A DNA stretch of 64,000 nt from Amycolatopsis sp. EV170708-02-1 (GTDB taxonomy: Bacteria > Actinomycetota > Actinomycetes > Mycobacteriales > Pseudonocardiaceae), in contig NZ_CP092497.1 of the NCBI RefSeq assembly GCF_022479115.1, forward strand, positions 8,804,001-8,868,000, in the 5' to 3' direction. Both the position numbers and the translations under genes were made by a program. The number at the start of each line of letters is the position of its first letter. The first letter of the stretch is position 1. Below, piece after piece: positions 24,574 through 32,563 of this stretch. The notes beneath the pieces are model-generated. The model did not search any database. It had not been told where the DNA came from and was given only the letters and a program-made list of their open reading frames with translations.

Positions 24574-26297
24574 TCACGCGGGCACGAGCGCCCAGACGGT
24601 CTCGTCGCTACGGCCGCCCTGGAACGGCCGCTGCTCCAGGAGCGAAGCCGTGCCGTTGTTGATCTGCCGCACCGCCAGCTTGCTCGCCCGGTTCACCAGC
24701 CCGTAGCGCATGTCGGCGCTCCGCAACAGCTTCCACTGCTGGTTGGTGGCCGAGCCGCAGTGCGTTTGTTCGAACTGCGCGCCCTCGGCGGTGCTGCCGG
24801 AGACCGGCCGCAGGCACTGACCGCTCCGCTCGTTGGAGATCCTCCAGTACCCGCCGCCCGCGTCGGTGAGCCGCCACTTCTGGCCGTTGTCGTTCTGCCT
24901 GGCCACGTTGGTGATCTTCGCGCCCGCCGACGACGAGCCGTCCACGACCGCCGCGCTGTTGCCGTTGGTGGCGACGGTCAAGTAGTACTTCTTGCCCGCC
25001 TTCGGACCGGGATCGGCGACGGGGTTCAGAGTCCACTGCTGGTTCGCCGCTCCGGTGTAGGGCCGCTGGACCAGAGGCGCCGGGTAAGCGCCGCCGTCGG
25101 TGATCGCGTAACCCGTCAGGTAGTTGAAGATCGCCACCTTGCCGTTGCCGAGCGGCTGGAACGCCCACCGCATGCCGTTCTGGCCGTTGCAGTTGTACTG
25201 CAGGATCGGCGTTCCCGGCGCCGTCCCGCTCTGGGCGCTGTCGGCGCACAGCTGACTGTTCGCGTTGACCAGCTGAAGACCGGTGTTGTAGCCCAGGATC
25301 CACTTCTGGCTCATCGCGTCGGTCCGCGGCCGGTGGCTGAGGTTGACCAGGCCGCCGGTCGACGAGCCCACGACGTCGATCGCGTTACCGCTCGCGCCGG
25401 TGATGACGTAGGTCTTCCCGCCCCTGGCGTGGCCGTCGTCGTTGTCGGGGTGTCCTTCTTGATCAGGAAGGCGCTGTTCGCGACGTTCCAGTGCGTGGCG
25501 AGCCAGCTGCCCGGCGTGGGGTTCGTGCTGAAGTAGTCGTCGTTGCCGCAGTCCAGCAGCCGGTCGAAGTCGCGTTCCGTGCAGTCGAAGGACTGGGTGT
25601 CGCCGTAACACATCAGATCCCATTCCTGGGAGCAGTGCCCGCCGCCCTGGTAGTGCGGGGCACCCGGCAGGACCGCGCCGAGCATGTGGCCCAGTTCGTG
25701 GGCGGCCGCGTTGACCCCCCAGCAGGGGACGGCGATCTCCGTGTAATGCCTGCCGTTGTTGAAGGCGTTGGCGGGACCGGGCTGGTCGTCGCTGTCGCCC
25801 CAGGTGCCCGCGCAGGTGTGCGGGTTGTCGGAGAACAGCATGTAGTCGCGGTTCGCGTCGAAGAAACCGGCCTGGATGGCGCGGTCGCGGATCGCGCCGG
25901 ACTGGTATGTGCCGTCGGGCACCACGAGGTTCGCGACGGCGACCTGGCAGCCCGCGCCCGCGGCCGTCACGTAGCGGAGATGCCTGCTGCCGCCGGTCGC
26001 CGCGGCGCTGTCGTTGAACGAATCGTCGATCCCGGACGCGTAGGCGCGCAGGGACGGCACGACGGTCGCGTACCGGTCGGGCTGGCCGGCTTCACGGACG
26101 TACACCAGCTCGACACGTTTGCCGGAGACTCCGTCGCCCTCGCAGATCACCGGGTTGGCGGCGATCAGCGCTTGAGCGACGGCTGGAGCGAGCGGGGCCG
26201 GGTCCACACCGGAGGCGACCGCTTCTCCGGTGAGCAGGCCACAGACGAGACCGATGGTCACGAGCAGGCAGGCTGATCGCCGTTTCGCCTTGGACAA
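24574..26297 (-). CDS. Secreted metzincin-type metalloprotease with RICIN lectin tail, frameshifted
   Basis: Two adjacent minus-strand frames make one protein of about 573 residues. The N-terminal part starts at TTG 26297 (AAAGGA SD) with a signal peptide and a zinc-protease domain carrying HELGHMLGAVLPGAPH (HExxHxxG..H) and a Met-turn-like DLMCY. The C-terminal part is a ricin-B-type lectin (beta-trefoil) region with repeated QxW motifs (SQKWILG, NQQWTLNP, GQKWRLT, NQQWKLL), which would bind carbohydrate. The frame breaks in a Thr-rich linker; adding one C to the CCCC run at 25421-25424 joins KDTPTTTTATPGGGKTYVITG. The lectin may target the protease to glycan surfaces. Base-calling indel or pseudogene cannot be told apart here. 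Confidence 0.85.
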
Positions 26298-26400
26298 GGG
26301 CTCTTCCTTTCGCGGTGGAGGAACGCGACAAGGACGCTAGAGATCGGATGTATAGCCGCACCAGGCAGAAGGACCGGCAGACTCCCGCTACCCTTCCGGC

Positions 26401-26808
26401 ATGCCCAAGTACCTGCTGCTCAAGCACTACCGCGGCGCTCCGGCAGCGGTGAACGACATCCCGATGGAGCAATGGGCGCCGGAGGAGATCACGGCGCATA
26501 TCGACTACATGAGGGACTTCGCGAACCGGCTAGTGAAGACCGGCGAGTTCGTCGGAGAGCAGGCTCTCGCTCCCGAAGGCACCTTCGTGCGGTACGACGG
26601 CGAGGGCAAACCGCCGGTCACCGACGGCCCCTTCGCCGAGACCAAGGACCTCATCGCCGGTTTCATGATCATCGACGTCGACAGCTACGAGCGAGCGCTC
26701 GAACTGGCGGGTGAACTGTCGGCCGCCCCGGGAGCGGGCGGGAAGCCGATCCACGAATGGCTCGAACTGCGTCCGCTGTGGGGCGAGCCGCTCGTCACCA
26801 CGGAGTGA
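26401..26808 (+). CDS. YciI/DGPF-domain protein
   Basis: A 135-residue YCII-related protein with the signature DGPFAETK (about 76-83), FMIIDVDSYERALELA and a C-terminal VELRP-like strand (LELRPLWG). The fold is a dimeric alpha/beta barrel; the role is uncertain, but DGPF proteins are the characteristic partners of ECF42-type sigma factors and are often under their control. The following sigma-factor gene starts within its stop codon (GTGA overlap), so the pair is translationally coupled, as expected for that association. Confidence 0.88.
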   Translation: MPKYLLLKHYRGAPAAVNDIPMEQWAPEEITAHIDYMRDFANRLVKTGEFVGEQALAPEGTFVRYDGEGKPPVTDGPFAETKDLIAGFMIIDVDSYERALELAGELSAAPGAGGKPIHEWLELRPLWGEPLVTTE

Positions 26809-27950
26809 CCGCCGAGCTGGACGAGGCCCTGCTCCGGAGCCTCACGCCGAACGTCCTCGGGATCCTCGTCCGCCGCGGAGCCGACTTCGCGTCGGCCGAG
26901 GACGCCGTCCAGGAGGCGCTGATCGAGGCCGTCCGCGTCTGGCCCGATGGACGGCCGAACGATCCGAAGGGCTGGCTCGTCACCGTCGCGTGGCGCAAGT
27001 TCCTCGGCATGGCACGGTCCGATGCCGCCCGCCGCCGTCGCGAGGACCTCGTCGACGACGAGCCGGCGCCGGGTCCCGCGCCCGCGGTGGACGACACGCT
27101 GCAGCTCTACTTCCTGTGCGCCCACCCGTCGCTGACGCCGGCTTCGGCGGTCGCGCTCACCCTGCGCGCCGTCGGCGGGCTCACCACCCGTCAGATCGCC
27201 CAGGCGTACCTGGTGCCCGAGGCGACGATGGCGCAGCGCATCAGCCGCGCCAAGCGCACCGTCTCCGGAGTGCGTTTCGACCAGGCGGGCGACGTCGCCA
27301 CCGTGCTCCGCGTGCTCTACCTCGTGTTCAACGAGGGCTACTCGGGCGACGTCGACCTCGCCGCCGAGGCCATCCGGCTCACCCGGCGGCTCTTCGCCTC
27401 GATCGACCATCCCGAGGTCGCCGGGCTGCTCGCCCTCATGCTGCTCCACCACGCCCGGCGCGCCGCGCGGACGGCGGCCGACGGCGAGCTGGTGCCCCTC
27501 GCCGAACAGGACCGCGGCGCCTGGGACACGCGCCTGATCGCCGAGGGCGTCGAGATCCTCCAAGCCGCGCTGGCCCGCGACCGGCTGGGCGAATTCCAGG
27601 CACAGGCCGCCATCGCGGCGCTCCACGCCGACGCGCCCACCGCCGGAGAGACCGACTGGGTGCAGATCGTCGAGTGGTACGACGAACTCACGCGGCTGAC
27701 CGGCAGCCCGGTCGTCCGGCTCAACCGCGCGGTCGCCGTCGGCGAGGCGGACGGACCGCGCGCGGGGCTGGCCGCGCTCGCGGAACTGGACGATTCGCTG
27801 CCGAGGTACGCCGCGGTGGCGGCGTACCTGCACGAGCGCGACGGTGATCCGGTGACCGCGGCAAGGCTGTACGACGAGGCCGCAGACAAGGCGTCCGACC
27901 AGGCCGAACGCGCGCACCTGACGCGTCAGGCGGCGAGGCTCAGGAAGTGA
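26805..27950 (+). CDS. ECF42-type sigma factor with C-terminal TPR-like extension
   Basis: A 381-residue RNA polymerase sigma factor. Region sigma-2 is seen in residues about 1-75 (EDAVQEALIEAVRVWP, GWLVTVAWRKFLG), region sigma-4 at about 115-165 (LTLRAVGGLTTRQIAQAYLV, then MAQRISRAKR), and the remaining 200 residues are a helical extension (FNEGYSG, LNRAVAVGEADGP, YLHERDG). This extension is typical of the ECF42 group, where it is needed for activity in place of an anti-sigma factor. The gene overlaps the upstream DGPF gene by 4 bp. Its 3' end overlaps the convergent marR gene by 11 bp. Confidence 0.9.
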   Translation: MTAELDEALLRSLTPNVLGILVRRGADFASAEDAVQEALIEAVRVWPDGRPNDPKGWLVTVAWRKFLGMARSDAARRRREDLVDDEPAPGPAPAVDDTLQLYFLCAHPSLTPASAVALTLRAVGGLTTRQIAQAYLVPEATMAQRISRAKRTVSGVRFDQAGDVATVLRVLYLVFNEGYSGDVDLAAEAIRLTRRLFASIDHPEVAGLLALMLLHHARRAARTAADGELVPLAEQDRGAWDTRLIAEGVEILQAALARDRLGEFQAQAAIAALHADAPTAGETDWVQIVEWYDELTRLTGSPVVRLNRAVAVGEADGPRAGLAALAELDDSLPRYAAVAAYLHERDGDPVTAARLYDEAADKASDQAERAHLTRQAARLRK

Positions 27951-28443
27951 TCGGCGGCAGCCGCGGCAGGCCGTCGATCTCCGACAGGTGATCCAGCACG
28001 CGCCCGAAAGCCTGCCCCAGCACGCGCTGCTCCTCGGGAGTCAGCAGGTCGATCAGATGTTCCCGGACCCCTTCGACATGCGTCGGCGCCGCGCCCTCCA
28101 GCAGCTGTGCGCCGCTCCCGGTCATCTCCGCGACGACACCGCGCTTGTCCGCCGGGTCGCGGGTGCGGCGGATGAGGCCGTCGGCCTCCAGCCGGACCAT
28201 CTGATGCGAAAGCCTGCTCTTGGTCGAGCCGAGCATGCTCGCCAGCTCCGTCATCCGCATCCGCCTGTCGGGCTGGAGCGAAAGGCAGACCAAGACCTCG
28301 TAGTCGGCGAGGGTGACGTCGTGACGCTCGGAGAGTTCGCGATGGAGGCGCTGCCGCAGCCGCATGGTGGCGACGATGTACGAGCGCCAGGCGACCATCT
28401 CGGACTCGGACAGCCAGCGCACTTCCTTCTGCTCCACCGCCAT
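27940..28443 (-). CDS. MarR-family transcriptional regulator
   Basis: A 167-residue MarR protein from ATG 28443. The winged helix-turn-helix is clear: MTELASMLGSTKSRLSHQMV (recognition helix), then the wing RLEADGLIRRTRDPADKRG. Flanking helices form the dimer interface. MarR regulators usually repress genes for efflux or aromatic metabolism and are released by small ligands. No neighbouring target is obvious: it is convergent with the ECF sigma factor, and upstream lies a 537-bp non-coding region. Confidence 0.88.
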   Translation of the reverse strand: MAVEQKEVRWLSESEMVAWRSYIVATMRLRQRLHRELSERHDVTLADYEVLVCLSLQPDRRMRMTELASMLGSTKSRLSHQMVRLEADGLIRRTRDPADKRGVVAEMTGSGAQLLEGAAPTHVEGVREHLIDLLTPEEQRVLGQAFGRVLDHLSEIDGLPRLPPITS

Positions 28444-28980
28444 CCACGCAGAGTAGAGCGTTGATCGCGCAAGGCGCATACCCACCGGTCACTTTTCGGC
28501 CCCTGAAAAATCCGGCGGAACATTCGCCCGAAGGAGGGTTACGAAAAGGTTGAGACTCGGCGCGAAAAGGCGCATTCTGCTTGTCAGCGGATGGTCGGGC
28601 AAGTACCGGGCGGACCGTAGGATGGCCGCCGGACCTGCTCCCCAGCCGGGAAGGGTCAGGTGGTGGTATGGCGGGTGATTCTCGCGGTTGACCGCCTGCT
28701 GTGTCCCCGCGACCGGAACGGAAAGGACCGGGTCGGTCGCGACTGTGAACAGCGACGAGCGCGGGCATCTCGGATGCGCTCGACAATTCTGGCGCATTCG
28801 GCGTCACTCCGGCCTGTTTCGGGTTCGCGGCCTCTTCGACCGCCTCGGCAGCGCAGGACGCCGGCCCGGTGATCGCGGCCAACCGGCGATCGGAACAAGA
28901 CAACCTCGGTAGTCCTGGGTGCGGCCGCACTGCGCGGCCGCACCCAGGCATATCCGGGGTCTTCCGGCTACGCTTCCCCC
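28444..28980. other. 537-bp intergenic region with paired elements
   Basis: Lies between the divergent marR and zinc-peptidase genes. Short open frames in it have no family resemblance. It contains several potential stems: GCGGT-TG-ACCGC, an imperfect GCGACCG...CGGTCGC pair near 28719-28741, and the strong 15-bp hairpin at 28914-28948. Both promoters must lie here. A structured leader or small RNA is possible but I cannot match it to a known class. Confidence 0.4.
28914..28948. repeat. 15-bp inverted repeat upstream of the zinc peptidase gene
   Basis: CCTGGGTGCGGCCGC and its exact complement around loop ACTGC, 33 bp before the GTG start at 28981. It is GC-rich and would form a very stable hairpin in the leader, or terminate transcription arriving from upstream. 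Confidence 0.7.
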
Positions 28981-29901
28981 GTGCGATTCGACGAAGGCGC
29001 GGGCCTGGACACCTCCGAGGTCGAGGACCTGCGAGGCGGCGGTGGCGGTATCGGCGGCCGGGTGGCACTCGGCGGCGGCGGGCTCGGCGTGGTCGGCCTC
29101 GTCATCTACTTCCTCTTCTCCCAGTTCGGCGGCGTGAGCCTGAACCCGTCGTCAGGCGGGATCGGCAGCCTCGGCGGCGTGGGCTCCGGGCAGCAGATGG
29201 ACAACACGTCGCTGTCGCAGGAGTGCAAGACCGGCGCGGACGCGAACCGGAACCACGACTGCGCGATCGTCGCCATCATCAACTCGATCCAGGACTACTG
29301 GGGCCAGGAGTTCCAGCGGTCCGGGTCGACCTACCGCAAGGCCGTCACGAACTTCTTCAACGGCGGCGTGAACACGGCCTGCGGCAACGCGACCTCCGAC
29401 GTCGGGCCGTTCTACTGCCCCGGCGACTCCGAGGTCTACATCGATCTCGGCTTCTTCAACGAACTCCGCACCCGGTTCGGCGCGCAGGGCGGGCCGTTCG
29501 CGGAGGCGTACGTGCTGGCCCACGAATACGGCCACCACGTGCAGAACCTCACCGGAGTGTCCAAAAAGGGAACCGGGAGCGGGCCGACGTCGGGTTCGGT
29601 GCGGCTCGAACTCCAGGCCGACTGCTACGCCGGTGTCTGGGCGAACCACGCCACGACCACGCCGACCGAGTCCGGGCGGCCGCTGATCAGCGAGATCAGC
29701 CAGGAGGACGTCAACTCCGCGTTGGACACCGCTTCGCGGATCGGTGACGACTACATCCAGTCGAAGCTCGGCGGGGGCCGGGTCGACGAGTCGAAGTTCA
29801 GCCACGGCACTTCGGCGCAGCGGAAGAAGTGGTTCACCACCGGCTTCCAGACCGGGCAGCCGGCGCGGTGCGACACCTTCGCGACCAACAACCTGGGCTG
29901 A
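28981..29901 (+). CDS. Membrane-anchored neutral zinc metallopeptidase (YpfJ-like)
   Basis: A 306-residue member of the neutral zinc metallopeptidase family (Pfam Zn_peptidase_2). A Gly-rich N-terminus (LRGGGGGIGGRVALGGGG) precedes one transmembrane helix (LGVVGLVIYFLFSQF at about 35-49). The zinc site is His181-Glu182-x2-His185 (HEYGHH), with Glu210 in ELQADCYAG as third ligand. Four cysteines in the external domain suggest disulfides. Length and motifs match the family fully. Start GTG 28981. It is followed by a family A palindrome 4 bp after the stop. Confidence 0.9.
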   Translation: MRFDEGAGLDTSEVEDLRGGGGGIGGRVALGGGGLGVVGLVIYFLFSQFGGVSLNPSSGGIGSLGGVGSGQQMDNTSLSQECKTGADANRNHDCAIVAIINSIQDYWGQEFQRSGSTYRKAVTNFFNGGVNTACGNATSDVGPFYCPGDSEVYIDLGFFNELRTRFGAQGGPFAEAYVLAHEYGHHVQNLTGVSKKGTGSGPTSGSVRLELQADCYAGVWANHATTTPTESGRPLISEISQEDVNSALDTASRIGDDYIQSKLGGGRVDESKFSHGTSAQRKKWFTTGFQTGQPARCDTFATNNLG

Positions 29902-29905
29902 AAAA

Positions 29906-29951
29906 CTCGTGAGTGGCAAGGACGGTTAGAACCGTCCTTGCCACTCACGAG
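29906..29951. repeat. 46-bp palindrome family A, copy 3
   Basis: Perfect 22-bp arms 29906-29927 and 29930-29951, spacer AG, sequence identical to copy 1. It sits between the convergent zinc peptidase and M28 peptidase genes. Confidence 0.9.
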
Positions 29952-29963
29952 GCTTCTTGAGGA

Positions 29964-31505
29964 TCAGGCGGCGACGTGGTGGTCGTCGGCCTGGACGGAA
30001 GCCGTCATGCTCCGCTGCTGAGACCGCTCAGTCGCGCGAAGGGCCTTCGCCTTCGCGGCCGAGCTGCCCGAGACACCGTTGATGTTCGCGGTGCTGGTCG
30101 CGTACACGCCCAGCGCCCAGGCGACGGCGTCGGAGTTGCGTTCGAGCGCGACGCGGTCGACGTTGCCGAGGTTGTCGCACGCCTGGTGGTAGCACTTGTC
30201 GTAAGGAACGTCGGCGCTACCGCCCCACTTGGCCGCCTGCGCCGCGGTCTTCACGCCTTCGGCACCGGTGAACAGGCCACCGGCCGGGATGCCGACCGCG
30301 ATGAACCGGCCGTAGTCGGAGCGGCCGGTGAAGTCCGTGCCCTCGACCGGGACACCCTTGCCGAGCTGCAGGTAGTCGACCAGGGTCTTCTCCAGCTGGG
30401 CCGAACCGTACGGGCCCGCACCCGCGCCGACACCGTCGGAGTTGTCACCGTCGTAGGCGAAGTACGCCGCGTTCGGCGAGCCGATCATGTCGTAGTTGTA
30501 GTAGAGCGCGATGTCGAGCTGCTGCTCGAAGCTCAGCGAGTTGACGTAGTGGGTCGAGCCGACGAGACCGAACTCCTCGGCGCTCCACCAGCCGAAGCGG
30601 ACGGCGTTGTTGGCCTTGGGCTTGCTGCCCAGCTGCAGCGCGGTCTCCAGCAGCGCGGCGGAGCCGGTGCCGTTGTCGTTGATGCCGGGGCCCTCGGTGA
30701 CGCTGTCGAGGTGGGCGCCGAGCATCACGACGTTGTCCTTGCGACCGGTCTTGGTCTCGGCGAGGACGTTGTAGCTGGTCCGCGCCTCCTGGAAGGCACG
30801 CAGGTCGAGGGTGACCGAGGCGCCGGCCTTGGCGGCGAGCGCCTGGCCGTCGGCCTGGGTGATGCCGCCGGTCGGGATCTTGGCCGCGGACGGGTCGCCC
30901 AGGGTGCCGTTGACCGGGCCAGGAACGTTGTTGTAGACGATCGCGCCGAGGGCGCCCGCCTCGGCGGCCGTCGCCTGCTTCTGCGCGAAGGAGCAGCCAC
31001 CGCGCTGGATCAGCGCGATCTTGCCGGCGACCCCGCCGGCGTAGTCGGCCGCTTCACAGCCGCTGGTGTCGTCCACCGGGACCACGGCGAGCGGGGCGGT
31101 GATTCCACCGTCCGGCGTCGACGGGCTGTAGGACATGATGATGATCGGGACGTCGGCGCCCGCGACCGTCAGCTTCTCCGCGAGGGTTTCCGCGTAGGTG
31201 AAGGGGAACTCCTGCCGCGTGACCGTGAAGCCCGCCTGCTCCAGCTTCGTGGCGACGTACTCCGCGGACCGCTTGTGGCCCTCGGTGCTGGCCGCGCGGC
31301 GGCCACCGGTCGCGTCCGAGATCCGCTGGAACGCGATCAGGTGCCGGTTGACGTTGTTCACGTCGACCTTGTTGACGAGCTGCTTGGCCAGCGCGGGGCC
31401 GTCGAGCCCGGTCGTCGCCGTCGCAGCGGGAGCCATTCCGACCGTGAGCGCGGCGGTGGCCATCACCACGATCGAGGGAACGATGCTTCTTCGCGAATAT
31501 GACAT
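29964..31505 (-). CDS. Secreted M28 zinc aminopeptidase with PA domain
   Basis: A 513-residue exported peptidase from ATG 31505 (AAAGG upstream). A signal peptide (residues 1-32, ending APAATATT) is followed by an N-terminal helical segment, a protease-associated (PA) insert (about 130-235, GCEAADYAGGVAGKIALIQRGG), and the M28 catalytic core. Zinc ligands and general base are visible: His-Asp in GAHLDSV, Asp in NDNGTGSA, Glu-Glu in WSAEEFG, Asp in YNYDMIG, and His in DKCYHQACD. It resembles Streptomyces griseus aminopeptidase and mycobacterial LpqL. It should release N-terminal residues from peptides outside the cell. Divergent from the quinone oxidoreductase gene, 80 bp apart. Confidence 0.92.
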   Translation of the reverse strand: MSYSRRSIVPSIVVMATAALTVGMAPAATATTGLDGPALAKQLVNKVDVNNVNRHLIAFQRISDATGGRRAASTEGHKRSAEYVATKLEQAGFTVTRQEFPFTYAETLAEKLTVAGADVPIIIMSYSPSTPDGGITAPLAVVPVDDTSGCEAADYAGGVAGKIALIQRGGCSFAQKQATAAEAGALGAIVYNNVPGPVNGTLGDPSAAKIPTGGITQADGQALAAKAGASVTLDLRAFQEARTSYNVLAETKTGRKDNVVMLGAHLDSVTEGPGINDNGTGSAALLETALQLGSKPKANNAVRFGWWSAEEFGLVGSTHYVNSLSFEQQLDIALYYNYDMIGSPNAAYFAYDGDNSDGVGAGAGPYGSAQLEKTLVDYLQLGKGVPVEGTDFTGRSDYGRFIAVGIPAGGLFTGAEGVKTAAQAAKWGGSADVPYDKCYHQACDNLGNVDRVALERNSDAVAWALGVYATSTANINGVSGSSAAKAKALRATERSQQRSMTASVQADDHHVAA

Positions 31506-31585
31506 GGGCGTCACCTTTGTGTGGTTTACGCCACAGGTCAACCGACGTTCGGCGGACTTTACGACACCGGGATAGGGTCGTTTGT

Positions 31586-32563
31586 ATGTATGCGATCACC
31601 ATCCGTGAGCCCGGCGAACCCGACGTTCTCGAATGGACCGAGGTCCCCGATCCCGTTGCCGGTGAAGGCGAAGTCGTCATCGAGGTCGCCGCGAGCGCCG
31701 TCAACCGCGCTGACCTGCTGCAACGCCAGGGAAACTATCCTCCTCCGCCGGGTGCCAGCGAAATCCTCGGACTCGAATGTTCGGGCACGATCGCCGAAAT
31801 CGGCGAAGGCGTCGAAGGATGGCGAATCGGTGACGAAGTTTGTGCTTTGCTCGCCGGTGGAGGCTACGGGGAAAAGGTCGCCGTGCCCGCCGGACAACTG
31901 CTTCCTCTTCCCGCCGAAGTCGAATTGCTCGCGGCCGCCGGACTGCCCGAAGTCGCGTGCACGGTTTGGGCGAATGTGGTGATGCACGCCGGCCTGTCCG
32001 AGGGTGACGTCCTGCTCGTCCACGGCGGCGCGGGCGGGATCGGCACGCACGCGATCCAGGTCGCCAAGGCGCTCGGCGCGACGGTCGCGGTGACCGCGGG
32101 TTCGGAAGAACGGCTGGAGAGCTGCCGCCAGCTCGGCGCCGACCTCGCGATCAACTACCGGGAGCAGGATTTCGTCGAGGTACTGCGCGCCGAAACCGGC
32201 GGCGCGAACGTCATCCTCGACAACATGGGCGCCAAGTACCTCGGCCGCAACATCGACGCGCTGGCCATGGACGGCAGGCTGGTGATCATCGGCATGCAGG
32301 GCGGCGTCAAGGGTGAGCTGAACATCGGCAAGCTGATGGGCAAACGCGCCAGCGTGTTCGGCGCGGGCCTGCGCTCGCGGCCGCTGGAGCAGAAGGCGGC
32401 GATCGTCGCCGACGTCCGCGAGCGGCTGTGGCCGTTGGTGGAGCAGGGTTCGGTGCAGCCGATCGTCGGCCAGGTCGTCCCGATGGCCGAAGCCGCTTCG
32501 GCGCACCGCGCGCTCGAAGAAGGCACGGTTTTCGGCAAGGTTCTGCTGGCGGCGAAGTCTTAG
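31586..32563 (+). CDS. NAD(P)H:quinone oxidoreductase (medium-chain, PIG3-type)
   Basis: A 325-residue zinc-free member of the MDR superfamily. GroES-like N-terminal domain (NRADLLQRQGNYPPPPG is the PIG3/QOR signature), then a Rossmann domain with the NADPH motif HGGAGGIGTHAIQVAK (about 145-160). The zinc-binding cysteines of alcohol dehydrogenases are absent. It would reduce quinones using NADPH. Together with the next two genes it parallels the mycobacterial order Rv3777 (oxidoreductase), Rv3778c (aminotransferase-like) and Rv3780 (bpa), marking the edge of the conserved galactan neighbourhood. Its stop overlaps the convergent aminotransferase-like gene by 4 bp. Confidence 0.9.
   Translation: MYAITIREPGEPDVLEWTEVPDPVAGEGEVVIEVAASAVNRADLLQRQGNYPPPPGASEILGLECSGTIAEIGEGVEGWRIGDEVCALLAGGGYGEKVAVPAGQLLPLPAEVELLAAAGLPEVACTVWANVVMHAGLSEGDVLLVHGGAGGIGTHAIQVAKALGATVAVTAGSEERLESCRQLGADLAINYREQDFVEVLRAETGGANVILDNMGAKYLGRNIDALAMDGRLVIIGMQGGVKGELNIGKLMGKRASVFGAGLRSRPLEQKAAIVADVRERLWPLVEQGSVQPIVGQVVPMAEAASAHRALEEGTVFGKVLLAAKS

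Noticed and set aside
28630..28760. Possible riboswitch (GC-rich paired segment with GGAACGGAAAGG)
   Set aside because: I could not match it to the conserved core of c-di-AMP, cobalamin or other known riboswitch classes; kept only as an unexplained structured region.
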